NCBI RefSeq assembly: GCF_022565775.1
Contig: NZ_JAIUMC010000002.1
Location: 62,001 to 126,000 of the forward strand
Length of the DNA: 64,000 bases
Direction: 5' to 3'
DNA from: Natronospirillum sp.
GTDB lineage: Bacteria; Pseudomonadota; Gammaproteobacteria; Pseudomonadales; Natronospirillaceae
Position 1 is the first letter of the stretch; every line of letters starts with the position of its first letter. Made by a program: the position numbers and the translations under genes. The notes beneath the pieces were generated by a model. That model had not been told where the DNA came from and ran no database searches. It was given only the letters and a program-made list of their open reading frames with translations. Shown piece by piece: positions 9,214 to 23,947 of this stretch.

Positions 9214-10098
9214 ATGTCTGAAGAAATCGAGCTCAAGCTGCTGGTACCAGAGTCTCCCGATATTGAAGTGCAGGACCTTTCGGTGCTGAAGCCGGTCCAG
9301 CGGCGCACTTTCAGGCTGATCAACCGCTACTTCGACACCCCCGATCATCAATTGACCAGCGCGGGCATCGCCTTGCGCCTGCGTTATCATGAAGGCCAGT
9401 GGCTGCAGACCCTGAAAGGCAAAGACAGCTCAGGTGGCGGTGGCCTGCACAAGCGACGAGAGTCGGAGATGCCGGTCGCCGGTGAAGCACTGGAACTGGA
9501 CCGGTTTCCGGCCGGTGCGCTCCCGGATGATATTGACCTGAAGGCGCTGCGACCACTCTTTGAAACCAATTTTGAGCGTCATGAATGGGGCCTGTATTAC
9601 GGTACAGCAGCTGTTGAACTGGTCTGGGATCAGGGGCACGTGATCACGAATGACGGCCGAGTGCCTCTGTCAGAAGTGGAACTGGAACTGAAAACCGGGC
9701 CGGCAAATGCCCTGTTCGATCTGGCAGAAGAACTGGCGCGGGATATGCCCATGCTGCCCTCGGACATCAGCAAGGCCGAACGTGGCTTTCGACTGTTGCG
9801 CCAGCAGCGCGACTGGCCGCCTACACCAGCACGGGATGCGCCACTGGCCGATTGGCTGAATGCGGTCTGCCGACAACTGGAAGCGCTGCCGGCAAGCAGC
9901 AGCGATCTGGCGGCCAGCCTGCAGGGACTGACCCGTGTAGCGCCCGAAGGCAAGAACCAATTGGGCCTTGTCCAGAGCCTTACCGCCGGTCTTGCGGCAG
10001 ACACGCGGGTATGGCACGAACTGCCTGGCAGCAAGGCGCTGGGGCTTTGGCTGATCAGCCAGAGCCGGGCTGTCTGGGAGCATTCCGAGGCGGCCTGA
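9214..10098 (+). CDS. CYTH-domain triphosphatase, YgiF-like without full CHAD domain
   Basis: A 294-residue protein with the CYTH signature EIELKLL at the N-terminus and alternating charged beta strands (RYFDTPDHQL, ALRLRYHEG, QTLKGKDS, EVELELKTG) forming the triphosphate tunnel (about residues 1-200). E. coli YgiF is an inorganic triphosphatase with a CYTH domain plus a CHAD domain and about 433 residues. Here only about 90 residues follow the CYTH part, so the CHAD domain is missing or heavily reduced. It is probably cytosolic. Substrate preference for tripolyphosphate is inferred from the family. Confidence 0.85.
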   Translation: MSEEIELKLLVPESPDIEVQDLSVLKPVQRRTFRLINRYFDTPDHQLTSAGIALRLRYHEGQWLQTLKGKDSSGGGGLHKRRESEMPVAGEALELDRFPAGALPDDIDLKALRPLFETNFERHEWGLYYGTAAVELVWDQGHVITNDGRVPLSEVELELKTGPANALFDLAEELARDMPMLPSDISKAERGFRLLRQQRDWPPTPARDAPLADWLNAVCRQLEALPASSSDLAASLQGLTRVAPEGKNQLGLVQSLTAGLAADTRVWHELPGSKALGLWLISQSRAVWEHSEAA

Positions 10099-10116
10099 AC
10101 GAGCAGTCGGCCAGGT

Positions 10117-11226
10117 TTACCAGCCGGCCTGCCAGTCCTTGAAGACAGGTTCGTAGCCATTGCTCCGGATGGCAGCAAGCACGTCCTCCAGCGGACGACT
10201 GTCATCGATCTCGAATTGCTCCAGCGCCGCATCGGCCTCGGCACTGTAGCCGCCGGGCTGGGTCTGTGATTCAGCGCTCAGGCTGGTGATACCGAGCGTC
10301 ATCAGGTGATCGCGGAACACGGCGCGCTCACGCGTGGACAGGCTCAGCTCCACATCCGGGCTGAACAGGCGCCAGGCGCAGATCAGTTGCACCAGATCGG
10401 CATCACTGATCGGCGCCCGGGCCTGGTAGTCTCCGGCGGCAGGCCGCAGGCGCGGAAAGGACACACTGAAGCGGCTGCGCCAGTAGCGCTGCTCCAGATA
10501 GCGCAGATGATGCGCCATCATCAGGCTGTCGGTGCGCCAGTCGGTGAGCCCGAGCAGCACCCCGAGACCCATGCGGTGAATACCGGCACGCCCGAGCCGG
10601 TCCATGGTGTCGAGGCGATAGCCGAAATCGGCTTTGTTGCCCCTGCGGTGATGCTCGGCATAGGTCGGGCGGTGATAGGTTTCCTGATAGACCAGCACCG
10701 AGTGCAGACCCAGTGCCTGCAGGCGTTCATAGTCCGCCTGCTCCAGCGGCTGTACTTCCAGGCTGACCTGGGCAAAGTGCCTCTGCAGTTCCGTCAGAGC
10801 CTCGGCAAAGTAGTCGACCCCGACTACCTTGGGCGCCTCGCCGGTAACGATCAGCACATGCCGGAAGCCTCGGGTTTTCAGAGCTACCGCCTCGCGGCGA
10901 ATCTCATCGGCATTCAGTACCTTGCGCCGCAGCCGGTTCTCCATCGAAAAACCGCAGTAGGTGCAGATGTTGGCGCAGGCATTACTCAGGTACAGTGGCG
11001 CAAACAACTGCTGCGTGCGCCCGAAGCGCTGCTGCGTCAGTTGCTGGCTCAACTGTGCCATGGGCTCCAGATAGGTCCGGGCCGCCGGGCTGATCAGGGC
11101 CTTGAAGTCTTCTGTATCGCGCTGCGGGCGTGCCAGGGCACGTTCCACGTCTGCGGCCGTCTTGCCATGCAAGGAAAATTTTTCACTGTCCCAGTCCAGA
11201 CTGTTCAGTTGATCGGCAAAGCTCAT
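10117..11226 (-). CDS. thiH: 2-iminoacetate synthase ThiH
   Basis: A 369-residue radical-SAM enzyme that cleaves tyrosine to give dehydroglycine for the thiazole ring of thiamine. The [4Fe-4S] motif CANICTYC (Cys 84, 88, 91) is followed by GF as in the family, and later blocks such as HRMGLGVLLGL match ThiH. It is the last gene of the thiamine operon, separated from thiG by a 296-base non-coding spacer with a cloverleaf-like palindrome, so its expression may differ from the upstream genes. Use of ThiH rather than glycine oxidase ThiO implies a tyrosine-dependent route. Confidence 0.95.
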   Translation of the reverse strand: MSFADQLNSLDWDSEKFSLHGKTAADVERALARPQRDTEDFKALISPAARTYLEPMAQLSQQLTQQRFGRTQQLFAPLYLSNACANICTYCGFSMENRLRRKVLNADEIRREAVALKTRGFRHVLIVTGEAPKVVGVDYFAEALTELQRHFAQVSLEVQPLEQADYERLQALGLHSVLVYQETYHRPTYAEHHRRGNKADFGYRLDTMDRLGRAGIHRMGLGVLLGLTDWRTDSLMMAHHLRYLEQRYWRSRFSVSFPRLRPAAGDYQARAPISDADLVQLICAWRLFSPDVELSLSTRERAVFRDHLMTLGITSLSAESQTQPGGYSAEADAALEQFEIDDSRPLEDVLAAIRSNGYEPVFKDWQAGW

Positions 11227-11338
11227 TCAATTGACCTGTCTACTATTGATTGTATTGGGGTGGTGGGGCGCTGCATCCAATGAGCCAAATGGGAGGAGGC
11301 TCCGTGAATAGCCGGGTGTCGCCTGCCGGGTGCATGCA

Positions 11339-11411
11339 CTGTGAGACCGTCTCCGCACAGGGATGTGCGGAGTCGAGCTGTCATGGATGACGTTTTTTGC
11401 GTGTCTCACAG
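11339..11411. repeat. Palindromic three-way-junction element between thiG and thiH
   Basis: A 9-bp outer stem (11339-11347 with 11403-11411) encloses two perfect hairpins: a 9-bp stem with a 4-base loop (11351-11372) and a 5-bp stem with a 2-base loop (11380-11391). A 10-bp direct repeat CGAGCTTGGC follows at 11421-11430 and 11468-11477. The 296-base spacer around it (11227-11522) has no supported gene. It looks like an intergenic palindromic repeat rather than a plain terminator; whether it is multicopy cannot be seen here. Confidence 0.7.
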
Positions 11412-11522
11412 GCATGTACCCGAGCTTGGCGGCAAACCCGCCACCAATCCCGCAAGCAACCCTCACTCGAGCTTGGCACTTAGTTCAGTCGAAGACCCGT
11501 GGGCGTGACTCGACAGCAGCCC

Positions 11523-12305
11523 CTACACACCCAGAAATTCAGTCAGCGGGCTGGAGGCTGCCGCCTGCGGGCTGGCGGCGGCTAGCCCGGCAAGATAGGC
11601 CGCCCGCCCCGCACTGACCGCATCGCGAAACGCCCGCGCCATCACCACTGGGTCGCGTGCCGTCGCAATGGCCGTATTCACCAGCACCGCATCCGCCCCC
11701 ATCTCCATCGCCGCCATCGCATCGCTCGGTCGCCCGATCCCGGCATCCACAATCACCGGCACCTGTGCCTGCTCGATGATGATGCGCAGAAAAGTCCGCG
11801 TCTCCAGGCCCAGATTCGAGCCGATCGGCGCCCCCAGCGGCATCACGGCGGCACAGCCGACTTCCTCCAGTCGCTTGCACAGCACCGGATCGGCATGCAC
11901 ATAGGGCAGCACGGTAAAACCCTGCTGCACCAGTTGCTCGGCTGCTTTCAGTGTTTCAACCGGGTCTGGCATCAGATAACGCGGGTCCGGATGAATTTCC
12001 AGCTTCAGCCAGGACGTCCCCATGGCCTCGCGCGCCAGCTGGGCCGCAAAGACCGCCTCCTCTGCCGTGCGCGCCCCCGAGGTGTTGGGCAGCAGGCGAT
12101 AGCCGGTCTGCTGGAGCGGGCCGAATAGATTGTCGTTTTGTCCGTCAGTCTCGACCCGGCGCAGCGCCAGAGTGACCAGTTCGGTGCCAGCCGCTTCGAG
12201 CGCCGCCAGCATGGTGTCCGGATGGCCGAACTTGCCGGTGCCGGTCAGCAGACGTGACTGCCAGCGTTCATTGCCCAGATGCAAGGGGTCATCGGTATCT
12301 TGCAT
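11523..12305 (-). CDS. thiG: Thiazole synthase ThiG
   Basis: A 260-residue TIM-barrel enzyme forming the thiazole phosphate of thiamine from deoxyxylulose 5-phosphate, dehydroglycine and ThiS thiocarboxylate. The Schiff-base lysine is in WLKLEIHPD (K101). The phosphate site appears in [11 protein letters not shown], and the block [15 protein letters not shown] is typical. It starts 2 bases after thiS, so the two are translationally coupled, which fits the physical ThiS-ThiG complex. The C-terminal tail is alanine-rich. Confidence 0.96.
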   Translation of the reverse strand: MQDTDDPLHLGNERWQSRLLTGTGKFGHPDTMLAALEAAGTELVTLALRRVETDGQNDNLFGPLQQTGYRLLPNTSGARTAEEAVFAAQLAREAMGTSWLKLEIHPDPRYLMPDPVETLKAAEQLVQQGFTVLPYVHADPVLCKRLEEVGCAAVMPLGAPIGSNLGLETRTFLRIIIEQAQVPVIVDAGIGRPSDAMAAMEMGADAVLVNTAIATARDPVVMARAFRDAVSAGRAAYLAGLAAASPQAAASSPLTEFLGV

Positions 12306-12307
12306 GT

Positions 12308-12543
12308 TCAGCCTCCCGCTATGGCCTGAAAAAGTTGAATGTAGTCACCATCCGAGATACTGCGCAGCGGCCAGTCGCTGGCCGGCACCACCTCCTGATT
12401 GACCGCCAGTGCCAAGCCAGTGGCCTTGCCATCGGGCGAGATCAGCCCTAGTGCTGTGAGCACCTCGCTCAGGCTCTGTCCGGCGGCCAGATACCGGACT
12501 TTCCCCTGCACAGTCACCGTGATAGTGGTCTGCTGTTCAGTCT

Positions 12544-12547
<4 letters not shown>
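12308..12547 (-). CDS. thiS: Sulfur carrier protein ThiS
   Basis: A 79-residue ubiquitin-like sulfur carrier. It ends in the diagnostic GlyGly (QAIAGG), which is adenylated and converted to a thiocarboxylate. The N-terminus is about 12 residues longer than the usual 66, so an internal start is possible, but the ATG at 12547 overlaps the thiD-thiE stop by 4 bases as ATGA, which favours it. It feeds sulfur to ThiG. No thiF is present in this operon, so the adenylating enzyme must be encoded elsewhere. Confidence 0.93.
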
Positions 12548-16208
<3,661 letters not shown>

Positions 16209-16450
16209 TTAATCGTTTAAGATCAAATGGTATCGATTTCAGCGCTTTTCGGCGCCTTTCATTGCACGATTTGGCGGGCAGGGCGCTAGTGGGACAAGGG
16301 GGTTTCAGTGTAAAGTAGGGCTCTGAGCAACAAGTTCGGTCCGACCGTGTCGGGCCCGCGGCTGAGTGGCTCAAAAAGTGGATCGCCAGAATCCACCAAA
16401 GCGACACTACATGGACTGAAATCTATCAAATACATCAGGACTGCACTTCA

Positions 16451-17464
16451 ATGACCAAACTGACGACCCTCGGTGAGTACGTCATACTCAAACAGCACGA
16501 ATATCCTCATGCCACGGGCGAGCTGAGCCAGCTTTTCGGCGCACTGCGCCTGGCGGCAAAAGTCGTCAATCGGGAAATCAACAAAGCCGGGCTGGTGGAC
16601 ATCACGGGTGCCTCCGGTTTGGAGAATATCCAGGGCGAACAGCAGCAGAAGCTGGATGTTTACGCCAACGATACTTTCAAGGCCGCCTTGCTGGCGCGCG
16701 GGCTGGTGGCCGGAATGGCGTCAGAGGAGGAAGTGGACTTTGTGGCGTTCAACGAAGCCCACACGGCAGGCGGCAAATATGTTGTGCTGATCGACCCGCT
16801 GGACGGGTCGTCCAATATCGACGTCAACGTGTCGATTGGTGCCATCTTCTCCATTTATCGCCGCGTCTCGTCCCCTGACGGGCCGGTTCAACTCGAGGAT
16901 TTTTTGCAGCCGGGCAATCGTCAAGTGGCTGCCGGGTACGTCATTTTCGGCTCTTCCACCATGATGGTCTATACCACGGGCAATGGGGTTCACGGGTTCA
17001 CCTTTGACCCGTCGATTGGCGTCTTCTACCTGTCGCACGAGAATATCCGCACTCCGGAAGAAGGCCTTATCTATTCGGTGAACGAAGGCAACTATGTGAA
17101 GTTCCCGGAAGGCGTCAAGAAGTACATCAAGTACTGTCAGGAAATGGACCCCGACAGCAAGCGTCCCTACACCTCTCGTTATATCGGTTCGCTGGTGGCA
17201 GACTTTCACCGCAACCTGCTCAAGGGCGGCATCTACATGTATCCCTCCTACGCCAATGCCCCCACCGGCAAGCTGCGCCTGTTGTATGAATGCAATCCGC
17301 TGGCCTGGCTGGTAGAGCAGGCGGGCGGCAAGGCAACAGACGGCAACCGGCGGATTCTGGACATAGAGCCCACTGAGCTGCATCAGCGTACGCCCTTCTA
17401 TATTGGCTCAAAAGCCATGGTCGACAAGGTAGAATGGTTTCTGCATGAATACCCGCAGCAATAA
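16451..17464 (+). CDS. fbp: Fructose-1,6-bisphosphatase class 1
   Basis: A 337-residue gluconeogenic enzyme hydrolysing fructose 1,6-bisphosphate to fructose 6-phosphate. The metal-binding motif [10 protein letters not shown] (D115, D118) and the substrate loop around [15 protein letters not shown] are intact, and the length matches the family. It is divergent from the thiamine operon. The ribosome site is weak. Being an isolated fbp beside a CBS-domain gene, its neighbours say little about regulation. Confidence 0.96.
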   Translation: MTKLTTLGEYVILKQHEYPHATGELSQLFGALRLAAKVVNREINKAGLVDITGASGLENIQGEQQQKLDVYANDTFKAALLARGLVAGMASEEEVDFVAFNEAHTAGGKYVVLIDPLDGSSNIDVNVSIGAIFSIYRRVSSPDGPVQLEDFLQPGNRQVAAGYVIFGSSTMMVYTTGNGVHGFTFDPSIGVFYLSHENIRTPEEGLIYSVNEGNYVKFPEGVKKYIKYCQEMDPDSKRPYTSRYIGSLVADFHRNLLKGGIYMYPSYANAPTGKLRLLYECNPLAWLVEQAGGKATDGNRRILDIEPTELHQRTPFYIGSKAMVDKVEWFLHEYPQQ

Positions 17465-17493
17465 TCCGAAAACAGGCAGAGGCATTTAGTCCA

Positions 17494-17907
17494 GTGACTG
17501 TAGAGCGCCTGATGAGCCATCCCGTGGTGACCGTGGAACCGGATGATACGCTGGAGGAAGTGCAGCACATCTTCAGCAAGACGCGGTTCCATCATTTGCT
17601 GGTTGTCGAGCGCAACAAACTGGTGGGTGTGGTGTCGGATCGTGACCTGCTCAGGGCGCTCAGCCCCTACCTGAATACTGCGGCAGAGACCGGTCGTGAC
17701 CTGGCGACGCTGAACAAGCGCGTGCATCAGATCATGACACGCAAGCCACACACGGTGAATGAGTCAGCCAGCCTGCATGAGGCCGTCGCAGTGATTCACG
17801 ATCACAATGTGTCCTGTGTACCGGTGGTCGCGTCAGGTGGCAGGGTGGTCGGGATTCTGACCTGGCGAGATATTTTGCGTGCCCTTATGCGGGTCCGCCG
17901 GAACTGA
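17494..17907 (+). CDS. Tandem CBS-domain protein
   Basis: A 137-residue protein made of two CBS motifs (about 1-58 and 75-135), recognisable by MSHPVVTVEPDDTLEEV, LVGVVSDRDLLRAL, and the second copy MTRKPHTVNESASL with VVGILTWRDILRAL. Paired CBS domains bind adenosine nucleotides and act as energy or ligand sensors. No other domain is attached. A GTG start is used. It lies 29 bases after fbp on the same strand and may share its transcript; its target is unknown. Confidence 0.9.
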   Translation: MTVERLMSHPVVTVEPDDTLEEVQHIFSKTRFHHLLVVERNKLVGVVSDRDLLRALSPYLNTAAETGRDLATLNKRVHQIMTRKPHTVNESASLHEAVAVIHDHNVSCVPVVASGGRVVGILTWRDILRALMRVRRN

Positions 17908-18016
17908 TGCCGCAGAACGCGGAAAGCAGGTCACTGCGCCGAGCACTGTTTCCCTTTATTCACAGTAGCCGAGAAAAAGTGTCTCTGACTGGCAAGCAGA
18001 GTTGAATGAGACTAGA

Positions 18017-18034
18017 TTCAAACAACTGTTTGAA
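18017..18034 (+). promoter_or_regulatory. Palindromic operator upstream of fadE, PsrA-like
   Basis: A perfect inverted repeat of two 8-base arms around AC, 27 bases before the fadE start. It contains CAAAC-4 bases-GTTTG, matching the operator I know for PsrA, the TetR-family fatty-acid sensor of Pseudomonas. Binding here would link fadE to acyl-CoA or fatty-acid levels. The regulator gene is not in the window. Confidence 0.6.
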
Positions 18035-18061
18035 ATCTGTCGATGATAATGGACTGACACT

Positions 18062-20506
18062 ATGAATCATTTGCTTGTGGCCATTGTGGCTATTGTTGTG
18101 ATGTTTGCCGTGCTGCGGCGTCAACTGGGAGCGGTCGCATCCATCATCGCATTGGTGGCCCTGACCGTGTTTGCTTTCTATCTTCGGTCACCGCTGATTG
18201 GGCTTGTGCTGATGATCGGCGCCATTGGTGTCGTTCTGGCAGGGCTGCCGATGTTCCGCCAGAGCTGGCTCACGCCAAAGATATTTTCAGTTTTCAAGCA
18301 GGTGGCGCCGCGCGTGTCACCGACAGAGCAGATGGCACTTGACGCGGGCACCGTCGGCTGGGATGGAGAGCTTTTCTCCGGTCGCCCAGACTGGGCCGTG
18401 TTGTTGTCCAATCGCTATGAAGGACTGTCCGGGGAAGAGCAGGCCTTTCTGGACAACCAGTGTGAAGTGGCCACCAGCATGTGCAATGACTGGGATATCT
18501 CGGTTGAGCGGGCAGACCTGCCGCAGGCTGTCTGGGATTATCTCAAGCAGGAACGTTTCTTCGGGATGATCATTCCCAAGGCGTATGGCGGCCTGGAGTT
18601 CTCCGCCAAGGCCCAGTCTGCCGTGCTGCAGAAACTGTCGGTCAATGTCACGCTGGGTGTCACCGTCGGGGTGCCCAACTCTCTGGGGCCGGGTGAGCTG
18701 CTGCTCAAGTACGGTACCGAAGAACAGAAAGACTACTATCTACCGCGTCTTGCCGATGGGCGGGAGATTCCCTGCTTCGGCCTGACGGGACCACGCGCCG
18801 GCTCCGATGCCACATCGATCCCCGATACAGGTATCGTGTGCAAGCAGAAGATCAACGGAAAGGAAGTGGTGGGCCTGCGCCTCAATTTCGAAAAGCGCTG
18901 GATAACGCTGGCGCCGGTCGCAACTGTAGTCGGCCTGGCATTCAGGTTGTTTGACCCGGATGGTCTGCTGGGTGACGAAGCAGACCGGGGTATCACGCTG
19001 GCTCTGTTGCCGCGCGATACCAAGGGTATGGAAATAGGGCGTCGCCATCATCCGATTGGCAGTCCGTTCATGAACGGGCCGATCAAGGGCAAGGATGTGT
19101 TCATCCCGCTCGACTACATTATTGGTGGCGAGGCCATGATCGGCCAGGGCTGGCGCATGCTGGTCGAGTGTCTCTCGGTTGGCCGTTGTATTACTCTGCC
19201 CTCCAGTGCCAGTGGCGCTGGCCGCTATGTCCCGGCACTGACCGGTGGCTTCGCGCGCATCCGCCGGCAGTTCAACCTGCCTGTGGCCGATATGGAAGGG
19301 GTGCAGGACCCGCTGGCTCGCATGACCAGCCTGGCCTACATATCGCGTGCTACCGTGGACCACACGGCCAACATGATAGATCGGGGCGAAAAGCCCTCTG
19401 TGCCATCTGCCATCCTGAAGAGCCAGCTGACAGAGTTTCAGCGGGTGATCATGATGGACGCTATGGATGTCCATGGTGGTCGCGCCGTGACGCTGGGGCC
19501 GCGCAATTATCTGGGGCTGTCGTTTTCCGCCACTCCGGTAGCGATCACGGTCGAAGGCGCCAATATCATGACCCGCAGCCTGATGATCTTCGGTCAGGGG
19601 GCCATTCGCTGCCATCCCTATGTCCTGGCAGAACTGGAGGCCAAGAACGCAGACGACGTCAAGGCGTTTGACAAGGCTTTCTTTGGCCATTTGGGCCTGA
19701 TTGCCGGCAATGTGGCACGCTCAATCAGTGCAGGGCTATTCGTACCCACAGGGCGCAACCCGTTTGGCGCCGCCGCAGCGCCCTATGCGCGTGCGGTGAA
19801 CCGGTTCAGTGCGGCGTTCGGTCTGTTGAGTGATGTCGCCATGACCAGTCTTGGCTCGACCCTCAAGCAGCGTGAAATGCTGTCGGCCCGTTTGGGTGAC
19901 ATCCTGTCTAACCTGTATCTGCTGACCATGGTGCTCAAGCAGTGGCACGAGGGTCAGCGCCTGCCCGGCGAGGAGGAGCTGATGAGGCACAGTGCCGAAT
20001 TCCTCCTGATGCGGATAGAAGATGCCATCATCGGTCTGCTCGACAATCTGCCTAACCGCATGCTGGCGCTGGCCTTGAAGCCGATAATCATGCCGCTGGG
20101 GCGCAAGTGGAGAGGGCCGACTGATGATCTCAAGCGGTCTGTGGCAAAGGGGATCTCGACAGACAGCCCGTTGCGCAGCTTCATGATGCAAGGTACCTGG
20201 CAGACCTGGCAGGAAGGCCAGCAGGACAATCCGCTGGCGCGATATAATGCCCTCCTGAAGGACAATGCCCGGGCGCATGCACTGTACAAAACGGTCGACA
20301 AGGCTTATGCCAAGGGTGAATTGCCGATGACGGCACTGCATCCGGAGCAGCGGTTCGAGGCAGCCGCCAGTGCCGGCCTGATTTCTGCAGACGATGCGGC
20401 ATTCATGAAAACCTACGAGAAAGAAGTGCTGGAGATGCTGACTGTGGACGACTTTGCCTTCGAAGAGCCGGCGAAAGACAAGTCATTGGTCATTCAGCAC
20501 AACTGA
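18062..20506 (+). CDS. fadE: Acyl-CoA dehydrogenase FadE
   Basis: An 814-residue flavoenzyme starting fatty-acid beta-oxidation by making trans-2-enoyl-CoA. It has the same length as E. coli FadE. Two or three N-terminal membrane helices (about 1-62) are followed by the dehydrogenase core with blocks AYGGLEFSAKAQ, GVPNSLGPGELL, PRAGSDATSIPDTGIVC, GQGWRMLVECLSVGR and VEGANIMTRSLMIFGQGAIRCHPYV. It is probably attached to the inner membrane. A PsrA-like palindrome precedes it and an intrinsic terminator follows, so it is a single-gene unit. Confidence 0.95.
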   Translation: MNHLLVAIVAIVVMFAVLRRQLGAVASIIALVALTVFAFYLRSPLIGLVLMIGAIGVVLAGLPMFRQSWLTPKIFSVFKQVAPRVSPTEQMALDAGTVGWDGELFSGRPDWAVLLSNRYEGLSGEEQAFLDNQCEVATSMCNDWDISVERADLPQAVWDYLKQERFFGMIIPKAYGGLEFSAKAQSAVLQKLSVNVTLGVTVGVPNSLGPGELLLKYGTEEQKDYYLPRLADGREIPCFGLTGPRAGSDATSIPDTGIVCKQKINGKEVVGLRLNFEKRWITLAPVATVVGLAFRLFDPDGLLGDEADRGITLALLPRDTKGMEIGRRHHPIGSPFMNGPIKGKDVFIPLDYIIGGEAMIGQGWRMLVECLSVGRCITLPSSASGAGRYVPALTGGFARIRRQFNLPVADMEGVQDPLARMTSLAYISRATVDHTANMIDRGEKPSVPSAILKSQLTEFQRVIMMDAMDVHGGRAVTLGPRNYLGLSFSATPVAITVEGANIMTRSLMIFGQGAIRCHPYVLAELEAKNADDVKAFDKAFFGHLGLIAGNVARSISAGLFVPTGRNPFGAAAAPYARAVNRFSAAFGLLSDVAMTSLGSTLKQREMLSARLGDILSNLYLLTMVLKQWHEGQRLPGEEELMRHSAEFLLMRIEDAIIGLLDNLPNRMLALALKPIIMPLGRKWRGPTDDLKRSVAKGISTDSPLRSFMMQGTWQTWQEGQQDNPLARYNALLKDNARAHALYKTVDKAYAKGELPMTALHPEQRFEAAASAGLISADDAAFMKTYEKEVLEMLTVDDFAFEEPAKDKSLVIQHN

Positions 20507-20578
20507 GATTGGTGGCTTCGCGGCTGCTCTGCAGGCGCATGCCCCAGCGGTGTTGACAGGAATGAATGCGAAATAGTG

Positions 20579-20604
20579 AAGGGGCCGGCAGGCCCCTTTT
20601 GTTT
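20579..20604 (+). terminator. Intrinsic terminator of fadE
   Basis: An 8-bp GC-rich stem (20579-20586 with 20591-20598) and a GGCA loop, ending in a T run and further T-rich sequence. It lies between fadE and the convergent exported-protein gene; on the minus strand the T tract is poor. Confidence 0.85.
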
Positions 20605-20617
20605 ATCTGGACAAGTA

Positions 20618-21070
20618 TCAGAAGCGCAGGCCGACACCCAGGTAGTTGTTGCTGCCCGGGTGAGCACCGGCTTCGAAAAAGACTCGGGTACCATCCAGGT
20701 TGAGATTGAGTCCGACCTGACCGCCGGCGCCAATGTTGGTATCCGGCAGCAATTCAGAGCCCACACCCAGGCCACCATAAATGTCAGTGGTGCGATTCAG
20801 AACGAAGACGAGCTTGGCCCCGACCATGGTGGCCATACCGAACTTGTCATCGCCGATGCCTCCACCGAGCTGCCCCTCGGCCACGATACCCAGGCCGCTG
20901 CGCGCCAGTCCGTCGACATTGAGCGGGATACTGTAGCTGAAAATACCACCAATGCCCGGCCCGTAGGCGCCGACCATGGCAGAGGTAGAGTGATTGCTTC
21001 CGTATTGTCCGGCTGCGCTGGCACCGGCCGCAAGGCCGAGGCTCAAAAGCGCAATGAGCAGATGTTTCAT
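20618..21070 (-). CDS. Small exported, glycine-rich beta-barrel-like protein
   Basis: A 150-residue protein with a signal peptide ending near GASA (about residue 19). The mature part is rich in Gly and alternating hydrophobic residues and ends in a phenylalanine (GVGLRF), like small outer-membrane barrels or YfaZ-like proteins. No family is securely recognised. A strong AAGGAG site precedes the ATG. It stands alone, convergent with fadE and divergent from queA. Confidence 0.7.
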   Translation of the reverse strand: MKHLLIALLSLGLAAGASAAGQYGSNHSTSAMVGAYGPGIGGIFSYSIPLNVDGLARSGLGIVAEGQLGGGIGDDKFGMATMVGAKLVFVLNRTTDIYGGLGVGSELLPDTNIGAGGQVGLNLNLDGTRVFFEAGAHPGSNNYLGVGLRF

Positions 21071-21263
21071 GTGATATTCTCCTTAATATTCATTTCCTCC
21101 TCATGATACCCGCAAAGCGGCAACTGGCGGTAGTGGGCGTACTATCTCATTACTCTGAACAGGGCATGATGCCCGGACAGCAGTTGGGCAGCATTCCGGG
21201 GTGGCACCTGAAAACAGGGCTAGGTAAACTAGCGCCCCTTCATTCATAGGGCATTTGTGCGCG

Positions 21264-23454
<2,191 letters not shown>

Positions 23455-23486
23455 TCGCAAGAGACCAAACCAAGGAGTACACGTCA

Positions 23487-23840
23487 ATGAAAGCCCTGTC
23501 TCTTATGCTGCTTTCCCTGGGTCTGATGATGCCCGCAAGCGCCCTGGCCGCTGGTGGTGGCCCGAGCCCCATTCCTTCGTTCATCATGCTGGGTCTGTTT
23601 GTCCTGATCTTCTACTTCATGCTGTGGCGGCCGCAGGCCAAGAAGCAGAAGGAACACCGGGCATTGATGGAAAGCCTCAACAAGGGTGATGAAGTTGTCA
23701 CTGTTGGCGGTGTCGCTGGCAAGATCAGCAAGGTGACCGATGACTTCATCGTGATGGAGGCTGCAGAAGGCGTTGAGCTGAAGGTGCAGAAGTCGTCTGT
23801 CGCAGCCACCCTGGTCAAGGGAACGCTGAAACAGCTGTAA
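23487..23840 (+). CDS. yajC: Preprotein translocase subunit YajC
   Basis: A 117-residue inner-membrane protein associated with SecDF. It has an N-terminal hydrophobic segment, then the main membrane helix (about 33-50, FIMLGLFVLIFYFMLWRPQ) followed by KKQKEHRALMESLNKGDEVVT, the typical YajC signature. An AAGGAG site lies before the ATG. It sits between tgt and secD in the conserved order; a 107-base spacer with several hairpins separates it from secD. Confidence 0.94.
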   Translation: MKALSLMLLSLGLMMPASALAAGGGPSPIPSFIMLGLFVLIFYFMLWRPQAKKQKEHRALMESLNKGDEVVTVGGVAGKISKVTDDFIVMEAAEGVELKVQKSSVAATLVKGTLKQL

Positions 23841-23852
23841 TCATGGCATAGG

Positions 23853-23924
23853 CCGGGTAAGGGCAACCCTCTGTTTTGCCCATGCCCGGTCATATTGCCG
23901 GTTAACCGGTCCGCCTTGCGGACC
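23853..23924 (+). other. Hairpin cluster in the yajC-secD gap
   Basis: Three structures in series: an imperfect stem (CCGGG and GGGCAA arms, 23853-23889), a 12-base palindrome (23898-23909), and a 7-bp stem with a 3-base loop (23908-23924) that competes with the palindrome. None is followed by a T run, so they look like processing or attenuation structures rather than a full terminator. Confidence 0.45.
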
Positions 23925-23947
23925 GCCTGTCGTTATGGGATCGCACT

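Noticed and set aside
18045-18050. GATAAT as the fadE -10
   Set aside because: It would place the transcript start about 5 bases before the start codon and no -35 lies at the right distance.
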